Shown here piece after piece: positions 33,085 to 44,067 of a stretch of DNA of 64,000 nt. Source of the DNA: Phellopilus nigrolimitatus (taxonomy: Eukaryota; Basidiomycota; Agaricomycetes; Hymenochaetales; Hymenochaetaceae); NCBI GenBank assembly GCA_021029095.1, contig JAJOHG010000025.1:372001-436000 (forward strand), written 5' to 3'. Both the position numbers and the translations under genes were made by a program. The notes beneath the pieces were generated by a model. It was not told where the DNA came from and did not search any database. It worked only from the letters and a program-made list of their open reading frames with translations. Within the stretch, counting starts at the first letter, position 1. Each line of letters starts with the position of its first letter.

Positions 33085-34100
33085 GCCAGATGAGCTACTC
33101 GCTGTGCCGCTTCTGGGCGTATGACGAGAGCCAGAAGATTGTCGGTGAGGGTGCGTCCTGTTTCATCTGGAACGTGCAGCTGCTTCATGCGACTTATATA
33201 ATGTCTCGTGTTAGGTCCCAATTCGCCTGCTTGGAAGCTGGCGCTAACTGGCAGCATGGGTGCGCTACAAGGTGTCTAACTATACCGATCGAAAACTGAA
33301 ACTTTGCCATTTAGCTGGAGGCATTGCGGGCTTTGTAGGAAACCCGGGAGGTAAGTGCATGGACCGTTATGACTTGTTTTGCATTATTAATAACTGGCTC
33401 GTCTTCAGAGATTATCATGGTTCGCGTTAGATTCATTCTAAGTAACACTCAAATCAAACATCTCCTTTAATGTTTAGGTTCGCCTTCAAGGCGACTTTGC
33501 TAAATCTCCAGAGAAACGGCTAAACTACAAGAATTACTTTGACGGACTCTACCGGGTGCGTCTATATCTTGTTTGAGAATCTTGTTTCTGTGCTTTGGCT
33601 TTCATCTATTCTTATTGCCACGTACTTGCTGTTTCTGAATCACGTCCGGTTTATAGATGGTTCACGATGAAGGACCCTCCTCTCTCGCTCGCGGGGTCAC
33701 CCCAATTGTATTCCGTGCAATACTGATGAATGCGTCGCAACTCGCTTTGTGCGTTCTCCCACAGCAGCAGCTTTCTTTGATACAGATAGCCTAACGGCTG
33801 ATTATCGCAGGTACGACTACGTCAAAGCCGAGCTGCTAAAGACGCCGTACTTCAACGACAACATCTACTGCCACTTCACCGCAAGCTGAACCGCCGGCAC
33901 CGTCGCGACGACAGGTATTCAACTACGCGGTGTCCTCGCCGTGGCGCAAGGCACGCATAAACGAAAAAGGTGCTGCTCACGTAAGAGATGAATGGGCAGC
34001 CTCTGCCATGGCACGCCGCTGCGTGTCGTCGTGACGGGCTACATCAGCGCGCGCAGCTGCAAGTGGGTCTACCACGTGAACACGCTGGCGGAGCTGTGAG
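33085..34100 (+). pseudogene. Mitochondrial carrier (dicarboxylate carrier-like), truncated copy
   Basis: The sequence opens with QMSYSLCRFWAYDESQKIVG. It continues across several retained introns with WKLALTGSMAGGIAGFVGNP, IIMVRLQGDFAKSPEKRLNY, LARGVTPIVFRAILMNASQL and KAELLKTPYFNDNIYCHFTA. The NPGEIIMVRLQ segment matches the carrier signature, and the ILMNASQLA region is typical of the fungal dicarboxylate carrier DIC1. Repeat one is missing, a TGA stands at 33887-33889 (after CHFTAS), and the third repeat decays into AVSSPWRKARINEKG and then unreadable sequence. Introns are intact GT-AG, so the copy came from genomic DNA, not from an mRNA. Confidence 0.75.
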
Positions 34101-34441
34101 GCCGGAAATGTGCAGCATTTCGTGACAAGATCCAATCGTGACTTCACCACATAGATGAGCTTGATCGTATCGCAGCAGTCAAGCATGCTGCTAGCCACAC
34201 TACCCAAATCCGAACAAGTTCTCCAAAATATTTACCAACTTTGGTCACTGCAATTGCACATATACATGGTCACTGTACAAGATATTGAGAACACAAGTGA
34301 TTTTTTCTAGAGATTTGCATCATCTTTTTTAGCCACCTGTCTCCCTGATTATTATTCCTGAAGGAGGTCAATGAGTACGCATAGTAAGTCGGTCGAACTT
34401 GGAAGAAATACAATTACATCTTCGTCTTCGAACGCGCACCC

Positions 34442-34940
34442 TTACGTCGAATGCTCGGCCTTGAAAATATCCGCGGCTTGCTGGGCGATCGCATACACCG
34501 TCGCTTTAAAAAAATAAGCTTGTTGACGACACAAAGCCATGATTCTGAGAACTTACACTGGATATGAGCGGCGACAGTAAGAGGGACAATGCTCAGGTCC
34601 ACGACACGGACGTTCTTCGTGCCGTATACCCGCAATTTCGAGTCAACAACCCCATTGTGCTCGTGCGGAACCATGCTCAGAGTGCTAGTGGTATCTGTAA
34701 ATAAGAAGGTGAGACTCTGTCATAGTCCGTGAATAGGGACATACGGAACATCGTAGTTAATGTGGCCTTCACGTGTTCTCGAAGCGCTTCCTCTGAGCGT
34801 TCAGCATTTCGCCTGAGACTGATCCATCCGGCCAACCCTCTGTTCTCAATCCAGAAGATTGTACGCCTGGTATAACAACGTAATTCTTCATAATTCTGGC
34901 GAAAAAACTGCTTAGCCCTAACGCATTTTAATATTAGTAA
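34442..34940 (-). pseudogene. C-terminal relic of a GMC-family FAD oxidoreductase
   Basis: On the minus strand a 34.69-kb exon reads TSTLSMVPHEHNGVVDSKLR and VYGTKNVRVVDLSIVPLTVA. A short intron follows, then STVYAIAQQAADIFKAEHST and the stop at 34442-34444. These are the conserved C-terminal blocks of glucose-methanol-choline oxidoreductases (aryl-alcohol oxidase/glucose oxidase type), including the GVVD--L-VYG--N-RV-D-S block. Upstream (34700-34940) only weakly related sequence such as FFRQNYEELRCYTRR can be seen, and there is no FAD-binding N-terminus. The gene is a 5'-truncated relic at the boundary between the repeat-rich and gene-dense parts. Confidence 0.65.
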
Positions 34941-35163
34941 GCCGAAACATCTTCCAGTCAGGATTGTATCCCGGACGAACCAACATGCGGAGACTATCCA
35001 AATAGCGAGCGAGAGGTTTTCAAGGCATGAAAGAAGCGTGTGATGACCTGAAACTATACGAGAGCACCGGCACGGTGACACCTGGCTACGTTCGGATAAT
35101 TGAACGTTACATTTCACTTTGGTAGAATATAATTTACGGCACCAGAGACATGAATGAAACTTT

Positions 35164-37105
35164 CTAGTGATTGTATACGCGACTGCTCCTATTTGTAAAC
35201 TCAACAGAAACTTGTTCGAGAAATCCACTGTTCTGTTGAATCGCCTCCTTGCCGTCCATTCGCTCAAGAAGCACGCCCCACTCCACCCACCAAGTATCTG
35301 CGGCCTCGAAGGCATTGTAGCCATAAAGAACCTCGAACTCCTCTACCCATCTCTTTCGCAGGTATTCATCCGTCGAGGTTTTCCATTCAATTCTCGAATC
35401 CTTTCTGACTTCACGCATATGCGCGTCGCGCTCGTCTCGCTCTGGGCCAGAAGGCATTGCGGAGAACGCAATTTTTTCTTCCTCTTTCGCCTGCACAATA
35501 TCACAGCGCTGTTGGCGTAGCTCTTGGTATGCGCTCAAGAGTCGCTTTATCTCGTCCCGAGACCGTAGATGGGAGAACAGTCTTCCAAGAACTGCGGCAT
35601 CTTCAACGGCTAAGGCAGCACCCTGCGTGCTTCCAGGCTGCGGGGATAGAGCGTTAATATTTCTTCCTGAAATAATACAATCGAGTTCATGGTAACTGAC
35701 TAGTAGCTGGTGTGCGGCTTGACCGATTACGAGCAGATGTGCGTCATTGTCAAACCAGCTGTCTAAAGGCGTCTGGTCGATACTTTTCACGCGAGTCACA
35801 TCACTAGCAAGCTTCATGATACGCTCCAGTCTGCGATAGTCAGTTAATAGATTAATGCTGTAAGAGGATAACATCTTACCTTGGTTCAAAGGTGAAGTTG
35901 TCCAGACCAAGTTCATTGATTGGTGCGAGCTGGCCCCAATGATTTTCCGCGGTCGTCAGTTTTCCTCTTGTGAACAACGATACGGCGAGTTCAGAGTCTC
36001 CGCGCTTGCATCCGTCAATCCAAAATTAGACATAATATAAGTTCTCAGGGTTGTTGCACTTACCACTGCATAAACAAATGCAACCCAATCGGAACCCATC
36101 CAGAGATTCCACTTGACGAGCAAATTAGAAATAGAACTATAATGAGGAAGATGAGATTACCGCGCGATCTTCTATAAGGCATAATATCTCTTCGTCATCA
36201 TCGATGAGTTTCTTCGGCACAGTGAATCTATTTTCACTAATTAGTATATCTATTTGAGTAATATGAGTGTAGTGACCTACAAATAACTGGTAAATGCACC
36301 ATCCCTTTCAATTCCAATACCATCTTCAAGAATTGGACGGACAATGCTCGAGTTTCCATCCGCGCCGACAATGATGTCGCCAAGGATGATTTCTCCAGAA
36401 GATAATGCAACAGAAGGTACGGCTGGGTCAATGGTCGTCACTTGGACCCCGAAATCAAAATGCACTCCCGCGTCAACAGCGAGCTCGTATAGTATGTTGA
36501 CAAGGTCAAAGTGCTTTCTCCGATCGCATAGTATGAGAAACAGTTTGAATACAACCGAGAGACATGCTTACACGCATAAGGTAGTAATCGGCTTCGAGTG
36601 CCTTCATTACCTCCTCGTGGTAGATTACGTCACCGATAATTTCTCCAGTATATCCTAATGACAATTAAGGTGCTCGACGAGCGGGAGAGAAAAAAGGAAT
36701 TACCGGAGCGGAAAAGAACTTGGCGACAGCTTCCTTCGAGTTTGTGACCTAGGCCCCATTGCTGCAAGATTATCGTCATATTAGGTGGGATGCATACGCC
36801 ACCTGGACTCTATTCAAGGGTTCGAAATCAGAGCACTGGTGAAGCTGGACAGAAACAGCAGAAAAGGATATATACTTTCTGAATCCCGTTTTCTGATTCT
36901 AGGATGCGAACAGAGTGGCCTGCTTGTGTAAGACTGTAGGCGCTGGCGAGTCCAGCAATGCCGGCTCCGATGACGACGAAGTTCAACCTTAACTCTGCTC
37001 TCCCAGCCACATTTTCCTTTTGAATTTGAGCACGAGATCTATAAATCAAACTAATCGGTTCAGGTGTGACCGACAATGGTACGCTAGACCCACTCACGAA
37101 ATCAT
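35164..37105 (-). CDS. FAD-dependent monooxygenase (salicylate hydroxylase-like)
   Basis: Nine or ten exons join cleanly from an ATG at 37105: 37098-37105 (tiny first exon), 36876-37038, 36704-36809 and onward to the stop at 35164. The N-terminus has the FAD-binding NFVVIGAGIAGLASAYSL and a downstream Glu (RILESENG). Next come SPGGVCIPPNMTIILQQWGL, YTGEIIGDVIYHEEV, GDIIVGADGNSSIVRPILED (the conserved GADG motif) and FTVPKKLIDDDEE. The second FAD/flavin motif is split by an intron: LVIGQAAHQLL joins PGSTQGAALAVEDAAVLG. This is the class A flavoprotein monooxygenase fold, which hydroxylates aromatic substrates with NAD(P)H. The substrate is unknown. The expected Asp of the GD-AHP motif reads GQAAHQ here, a notable change that could lower FAD binding. 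No membrane segment is evident. Confidence 0.8.
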
Positions 37106-37901
37106 GACGATGCTGATCTGCTTAGTCTACTTGAAGAATAGTAAACTAAACGGCTGCACGCGCGTTTGCCCTTCGTGGTAAGGCGGGTGAGAAGATAGTC
37201 TGTTCCTGGGGGGTAGTTTAGCTCCTGGTGGATGGATTGAGGTACAAAGTGATCTTGGGCGTCGTCGTGTACGAGCAGAATGAGCATCAGGCTAGAGATT
37301 CTGTAAAAATCAGAGAAGCGGTGATATCAAGCTTATTATAGCAGATGTAGAGCTGCCAGTGGTCCGTGTCACGCGGAGAAGTGTGATTGTGATTCCGCAT
37401 GTTCAACAATATCTGTCAATTGTCGGCCTTATACCAAGATGCTTGTGAGCGATGCCGTCCGCGCTGCACTCGGTTTTCATCAGGCGGTGACAACACGTGT
37501 ATACGTTCACATGAGCTCACTTCATTATCATCTGTAATCTAACCTTTTTCCAAATTTTTTATTTCGAAAGCAAAAACAAAACGAATGGAAGTTCGAGATT
37601 ACGAAGTAGATTGCGGGATCTCGCATAACGATCCGGGCGACGACTTCGAGACTTCGTTGGCACGCAGGTCCTGCGAGCTCAGATGGAGGAAATTTAGGGA
37701 AGGTCGAATATCTGAAGAAGAAAAGAAACTTGTTGCATTGATCAGCCGAGGAGAACAAACGATGTCCGATGTGGTGCTGTGGTTTGAAGTTTGAACAGAT
37801 CGATGCGTGGGCCGAACGTGCCGATCAATCGGAGCTTGAAAGCGGGCTATTTTCTTGCAAACGGCAAACCATAAATAGTTTTCGGCCTCCCTCCAACTGT
37901 T

Positions 37902-38181
37902 ATGACCGACGCGTCTGTGCGTCCTCCGCTTCGCATCGCTGTTTCGAGCGCTACCGCGATATCGGACAAGCAAGCGCGCAAAAACATCGACACCTTCCTG
38001 ATGGTCTATGGCGAGAGGCCTGGCGGTGGGGACTCTACAATCAGGACGCGGCTCGAAAAAATAAGCGGGTCATTGCACGCAGAAAGAGGAGGGAAGGCCA
38101 AGAAAAAGGAAACATGTGAGCAAACTTTGCCATAAGCGATCTAGCTTTTCACAAATTTTATGTTTTCCAACAGCGCCCTAG
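37902..38181 (+). CDS. Small conserved-looking protein of unknown function
   Basis: The frame begins MTDASVRPPLRIAVSSATAI, continues SDKQARKNIDTFLMVYGERP and ends in a Lys-rich tail. A GTGAGC donor at 38116 and an AG before 38174 would join KKKETSP to a stop at 38179-38181, giving about 73 residues. The composition, the clean intron and the tail suggest a real gene. I do not recognise the family. A further frame at 37585-37791 (MEVRDYEVDCGISHNDPGDD) could be an upstream exon or a separate short gene, but no join that keeps the frame was found. Confidence 0.4.
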
Positions 38182-38426
38182 TATTCGTACTTCACCTCAT
38201 TCATGCCAGTATGTTTGCCGCCCGGGTCTTTGTTTTTGCACATATACCTATAATCGCCGAAACTTTCCGTCGTTACATCAGTTCTATGCTAAATCTGCGC
38301 TGCTACCAGAGAAGAGAGAAGGGTCAGAATTCTTAGGAAAGGCTCGTGTGTACGAATAAACATTCAGATAGAAATACTCCGGTCATGGCTCATGGTAGCC
38401 TTTAAGCACTGAAGAGATCTTAAGTT
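38182..38426. other. Short intergenic gap between convergent genes
   Basis: About 240 bp between the small plus-strand gene and the AlkB-like gene. No gene seen. Confidence 0.5.
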
Positions 38427-41400
38427 TTACAACAAGGAGAGAAGTAAGCACGCACAAATGGCAAACTCGGACCTAACAACCGTCACCTGTATTCAAATTG
38501 GACAATTAGAACAATATAGAACAATATCCGGATGAGTAGGATGTATTTAAAGCAGAATTCAACTCACATCTACGTCGCAGCCAGAAACCATGATCGTGCT
38601 GCCGTGCGTCAATGTAATCCTCAGATGGTCGGGTTTTGTCGGAGGTATCGCCTGCTTCCTTTCTTCGCGAAGTGTCGCATCTCCCCAGATCTCCTCGCCA
38701 ATACCTGCATCCGAGATCTGGTTTTCAAAATCGTGCACCACGGCCTTCGTCTTCGCTTGACCTTTCTTGGATTTAGTTTTCGACTTCGACAATGTCTTCT
38801 GCAGTGCTTGAACTGGATCTGAAAAAAGAACGTCAAAGTCTGCCCCTAGACAGACAAGGAAGACAGGGTGTTCTTTTGCCTTCGCGAGGAATTCATGCTG
38901 AATTTCGGATTGCAAGTCAGCAGATAATTCCGAGATTTGGAGAGGTTACATACCTTTACCGGGCTCTCACCCAGCCAGGCCACCACAGACAGGTGCGTAA
39001 TAGACTCATCCGAGATGTCCTCTCTTTTGCATCGTCGCGCGCAGGCCACCATAAGCGTTCGTGCGTTGTTGATGCATTCCGGAGCGAGCGGCCAGTTCGA
39101 GAAGCCAGGTATTTTCTTGTTTCCCTTCCCGAAGACGTTGTACGTGAATATTCCCGCTAAAACGAATGATATCGAGTTAATTCAAGGCTTGCGACTGGAG
39201 GAAACATGAAAACGGATGTCGATACACACCAGTCGGCTTCGAAGGCGATTTCTCAAACGCCATCGGTACGGAGTCCTGGAAGCCCATGAAAAGGTTGTCT
39301 GCGTCCTCTTCTAGCTCGGTCCGATTCCCAAGAAAGAGCAAGTCGACAACGAGTGCTAGATTGATTACTCCTGTACTTGCAGTGCCGATGCCCTCTTCCG
39401 CATCAGCGCGAGCTTTGCCTTTTCCTTTGTCCTTGACTCTTTGGCTCTGCTCGTTCGAGCTTGTCACGTTCTGATCCACATTCCGGGAGGCAAAGCCTTG
39501 CTCTGGTACGGTCTTCGTGGTTATGTCCAGAGTGTTTGTGTACGTGTACATGAATCGCTTAAGCCCGCTCTTCCACTCGAATATACGCTGCACCACGCCC
39601 TTTGGTATGACTACGTACGGCGACCAAAATGGTGTTTGTCGGAGAGATTCACGCACTGTGCACGCAGGGACTACTTCAGTTGGGTAACATAGCGCATCTG
39701 GGTCGTTGGGGTCCTAAGCGTTCATATGAGAATGCCAATCATAATCGTTGTCAATAAGAGAAACTAAACGAATGAGGCAAAGACTTACAGGCTCAAGGCA
39801 ATACGAGCACGAATATTTTCCCATCCAGTATGTGGGATTGATCTTGCCGCATGTTACGCAATACCAGCTACGGCTCAAGCGGCCTGCACAATCCCCGTCA
39901 CGAACGATGTGCGGAGCCAGGACGCAGAGACTCATCATGTCTGGTGAGTAAAGAACCCGAGAACTTGAACCTGATGCGGCTGAGGGGACCAAATGGTGAC
40001 TTTCAGCCTCTTCTCCGTCAACGCTAATGCTGCCGGTGCCGGGAGCGAACCACCACGGATCCGGAATGCAGCAAGAGGTAGAATCCACGTCCATGAGATC
40101 ATCGGCAGTGCCGGTGACAATGGCATCGGAGTACATGCTCGGAGCCCACCGTAACATGAACGTCCACGTCACCCGGCCACAACTTCGAGGTAATCCGTTT
40201 TTGGGCGTGGTCTGAGGAGAAAAATGCTGTACGGAAGTCTACAGAAAGGATGCGTCAACACCATTGTAAAGCACTTAGAAGAGAAACTCGACCTTTATGT
40301 CTATGATATGGAAATATCCAACGACAAGGAAATCGCACATCGAATCCATCTCTAGGGGAAAAGCAGGCCAATCTGTCTGCATGATAACTGCAACGGGCAT
40401 ACCCGCATCGTATGCCTTGAAAAGAAACTCAATATCATCTGGACGGTCCTCGGGCATACTTTCACTTGTGTTTTGCTGAGCATCGCGCGGCGGACCTTGA
40501 GCTACGGACGGGCTTGTATCTTCCCGAAATTGTGTTAGGGCGGACGCCGGTGTGTGATTGAACCCAAACGAGGATGTCGATGCAATGGGAATCTCAGGGC
40601 CTCGTAGAAGAGCCGGCCGCGAGGTTGGGATAGAAAGATAAGTGCTAACGGAATCGTCTTTGAGACGCGGCGGAAAGAGTTCCATGTCGAACGCTGCCCC
40701 CATATCATCCTCCGGCATCGAATGCAGTTCAGATCCATCTAGCTGCTCTTCCGTAACGATTCGCTCATTCGTACGTGTCGATGACTTATTGTCTTTTTCG
40801 ACTGAACTCAGCGCAGATGATAGGCAGGAAAATACTCTAATACTGTTTGGAATATTGTGCGAACGTTCAATAAACACGATATTCATTTAGATTGGAGTAT
40901 CTCACGTCGAAATTTCAAGCTCTTTCCCGCCATCCCAGCTCCCGAGGGGCCAGGTTTCCTTGTTGATAAGAACAGTCGGTGATGGTAGCCCGCTATCACC
41001 GGAAATGCCATTCACCATCGTCGTGAGGGCTGGAACTGCTCCGAGCATCTCCTCGTAAGTCTAGCTCAAAGTATATGAATTGAGAAAAACGGAAGAAAAC
41101 GGAAGAATAATACCTTCGACCAAATCAAAGGCATTTTTTGTGGTCGAATGCGCTTCACGGTGATCTCCTTTGGTGCAATGCGTTGTACTTTCCAGGTCGT
41201 TTTGATGTTGCCTGAGAAGGTGATTAGATTATACAAATTCGCTTAAAATGGAATACGGACTTAATTTATTGTCGGCGGAAGCTTCAAGACGCTGCTTTTT
41301 GGACGGAGGCTTGTCGCTAGTCTCTTCCATCGCCATAGCTTTCTGAGACGCAGTCCTTTTGCGCGCTCCACGCCTCCCATCGTGCAAGGGAGTAATGACA

Positions 41401-41771
41401 TTGTCCTTTCCTTCAGCAATATCTGTTTGTGACTCGAGATTGGTCGCTGAAGATACATCGAATTTGGCACGTTTCCTTTGCGGTTTTTTTTCTGACAAGC
41501 GATAAGGTCTGTTCGAGCGGTAATTGCAAGGTATACCGTTTAATGCGCAGTACTCGCATGGATCTGTGCGGTCGCAGGGCACCTGATCGGCAATGCAGCT
41601 TTCGCACTTAGAACGAGTAACGAGCACGCCTTCAGGATGCTCGACAGTCCTTCTCAAGAATATTCCTAAGAGAGAGATAGTTTTGTCATATGGATACGGC
41701 ACGGAGGCGACGCGCTCCACGTCTCCCCATTTGAGCGCATATTCAGGTATATCAAGAAAATATGTCTGCAT
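38427..41771 (-). CDS. AlkB-like 2OG-Fe(II) oxygenase family protein with Zn2Cys6-type cluster
   Basis: The start ATG is at 41771. Exon 1 has a cysteine cluster, CESCIADQVPC then C-x2-C-x6-C, with the C-x2-C-x6-C-x5-C-x2-C-x6-C spacing of a Zn2Cys6 binuclear cluster, followed by basic nuclear-type sequence (KKPQRKRAKF). Later exons read KTTWKVQRIAPKEITVKRIR, MPLIWSKTYEEMLGAVPALT and AYDAGMPVAVIMQTDWPAFP. A second zinc motif, SWYCVTCGKINPTYWMGKYS CSYC, comes next, then VVIPKGVVQRIFEWKSGL. The C-terminal part has FLVCLGADFDVLF, ITLTHGSTIMVSG and VTVVRSEF, ending at 38427. I recognise this order from a large Agaricomycete family with an AlkB-type dioxygenase domain. The second iron-ligand region (HGS...SG) is present. 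At the expected HxD position I read MGFQDSV, without His, so catalysis is doubtful. A role in nucleic-acid demethylation is only inferred. Confidence 0.6.
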
Positions 41772-42152
41772 GGTAAACGAGATGCAGAAACTCGATCTTT
41801 ACAAACAGGCAGCTTTTAGCGAGTGACCAAGGGAAGGTTAGGCAAACGGGAATGAGAAGACGCTATGTTGTGTGCAAGATACGTTTCAGATGCCTCAGAG
41901 TAGTCCCAGAAATTAGAGAAGAACGCCAGGAGCCTCAAGTTGTGCAAGCAGTCGCGTTTTGCAGAAGGCCTGGGAACACAGCGCATCAGTTATGTAAGCA
42001 AAAAGTGCAGACGCCGCCCGGCACGCTATTTTCCTTCATCGCGTCCTAAGCGAACGACGACGAAGTGTTGCTAAACCTCCCCTGGATCTGTCAAGCTCGT
42101 GAATGCCAAAAAATTACTCTCTTGGTTCTCATTCGACGATCTTGCAATCGAC
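41772..42152. promoter_or_regulatory. Shared upstream region of a divergent gene pair
   Basis: About 380 bp separate the start codons of the AlkB-like gene (-) and TGS1 (+). Promoters for both must lie here or overlap the 5' untranslated regions. No clear TATA box or other named element was identified. Confidence 0.4.
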
Positions 42153-43273
42153 ATGGGCAAACGGAGTCGGAACATCTCCAGCGTCGCGCATTTTTTGAAG
42201 GCCATGGACCCCCTTCCATCGTCCGTCGAGCCCCAGAAAACCGGCCACGAGCAAGAAGAACGAGTCTCTAAACCTCCTGATTTGTGTAGGCAAGCACAAC
42301 CAACACTGCCCACGAAGAGGAGAAAAGTCGGCTTGCTTGGGTCTGATTGGGAGAAGTACGACGCTTCTGGGCTCGCTGCTCGGTACACCTCTATCGACGA
42401 AGTCCCTGAACATCTTCAAAAATGTGAGCATATGATTTGGCTCTATTTTGCGTGCAAATTGATGACAGAGAAGACTTTGCCCAAAGACATCGCTATTTTT
42501 CGCTGTACGACGATGGTTGTCTCTTAGACGAAGAAGGTTGGTACAGCGTCACGCCCGAGAAGATCGCCGACCAAATCGCCGAGCGATGTCGCTGCGATAC
42601 CATCTTGGATGCTTTCTGCGGGGTAGGAGGCAACGCGATTGCATTTGCAAAGACGTGTCATCGCGGTGAGCAGCTCAGAGTCCTTCGCTATCTCCACGCG
42701 GTAATTTCTTACGTTTTATTATCGATCTTTCTTTTAGTCATTGCTCTTGATGTATCACCTGCCCGCCTCGCTCTCGCACGACACAATGCCATTGTGTACG
42801 GCGTTGCGGATAGGATTGAGTTTATTCTCGCTGACTATCTGGAATTTGCGCGTGGGTACGCATTGCGCCCCCTAAAACAGCGGAACATCGACGTGGTCTT
42901 CCTTAGTCCACCCTGGGGCGGTCCATCGTACCTTACAGCATCCCCTCAAAAGGAAAAGAACGAAGCCGAGGCTACGTTGCAAGGCGATTACTCGTTGAGC
43001 AACATTCTTCCCATCCCTGGCGATGAACTATTCTACCTTACGCGTCGCATTACGCGTAACATAGCGTACTTTCTACCACGGAATGTCGATCTATTTGAGG
43101 TTTCTTGGTTGCTCAAACCTGGGGAGTCTGAAGGAGGAACTGCAGAACTTGTGACTACTCAACGGGCCGTCGAGGAGCTTGTCGAGGTCGAGGAGGACTA
43201 CATGGGCGGGAAGCTGAAGGCCGTCACTTGCTATTTTGGTGGGCTCGTGGATGGACAAGAGGATATATTTTGA
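42153..43273 (+). CDS. TGS1: Trimethylguanosine synthase (snRNA/snoRNA cap hypermethylase)
   Basis: Three exons (42153-42423, 42474-42665, 42738-43273) join in frame. The protein converts the 7-methylguanosine cap of small nuclear and nucleolar RNAs to 2,2,7-trimethylguanosine, using S-adenosylmethionine. The exon 1/2 join rebuilds KYFAQRHRYFSLYDDG, then GWYSVTPEKIADQIAERC. The SAM-binding site is TILDAFCGVGGNAIAFA, followed by VIALDVSPARLALARHNA. The catalytic motif FLSPPWGGPSYLTA contains the conserved Ser-Pro-Pro-Trp that stacks the cap guanine. The length, about 330 residues, is close to the compact fungal enzymes, which lack the long N-terminus of the animal protein. The ATG at 42153 (MGKRSRNISSVAHFL) is the first Met before the conserved region. 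The acceptor GAGAAG at 42473 was chosen because it alone keeps the family motif. A nuclear role is inferred from the family. Confidence 0.88.
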
Positions 43274-44067
43274 GCCCGAGCTTGAGAGGAGTAGGTTACT
43301 GAGTCGATACTTTGCTTTTTCCAAGGGCAAATTCGGATGTTCTTATGATGGGCTGCTTAGTCCGTCGGTAGCACGCCCAATCAGGTTAGGTTGGATTCTT
43401 CAATTTTGTCTCGTGTATTATTCCGGGATCTTTGCTTCGGAAAGTCGTTCTCATTCATATCTAAAAGCTTATAGTTTCAATAAGAAATGCTGTACAATTG
43501 CCTCGCGTAGAGGGCGCTTATTGCATACCTAATGAGCTTTCCGAAAGTACGCTCAACAATATCGCGTATTCTTGCCGATCCTGATTCTGAAAAGTGTCAG
43601 TGAGATTGTTAATCACAGGACAAAGGGATCTCGAATCCGAATTTTCCGGTTGATCATGGATTTCGCAAAGACAGAATGAGAATGAGATGAATTATGGCAT
43701 GCGTCCGCGTGTGTCAAACTAAGAGCATTCTTATTTGGCCGGATTAATTCAAATCAAGAAGACAATTGCAGTTGTACTATAGCCTACGTGCCTGAGAATA
43801 ACAAGCACAGTGAACAATGCGATTAAGATTCGATGTCGATGCAGCCACAACTTCCTTTCTCAGAATCGTGAGAAAACTTTTACTGATGTCCGTTTCCGGA
43901 AGTCAAGGCTTATTTCATCTTCTGTCAGTTCTCTCGATCCTGCATCTGTCCGCGTCTCTCACTCCAATCCAATCCGGTCTATGATCAACCCGTGGGTGTT
44001 TCTTATGCGTCCGAAAGTTTTATCTAACCTTTACACTCACAACGACAAACGATTATTGCAGTTTCCA
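43274..44067. other. Intergenic region, no gene seen
   Basis: About 790 bp between TGS1 and the next plus-strand gene. It may hold the 3' UTR of TGS1 and the 5' UTR of the next gene. A TTGCAG just before 44068 could be a 5' UTR intron acceptor. Confidence 0.5.
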
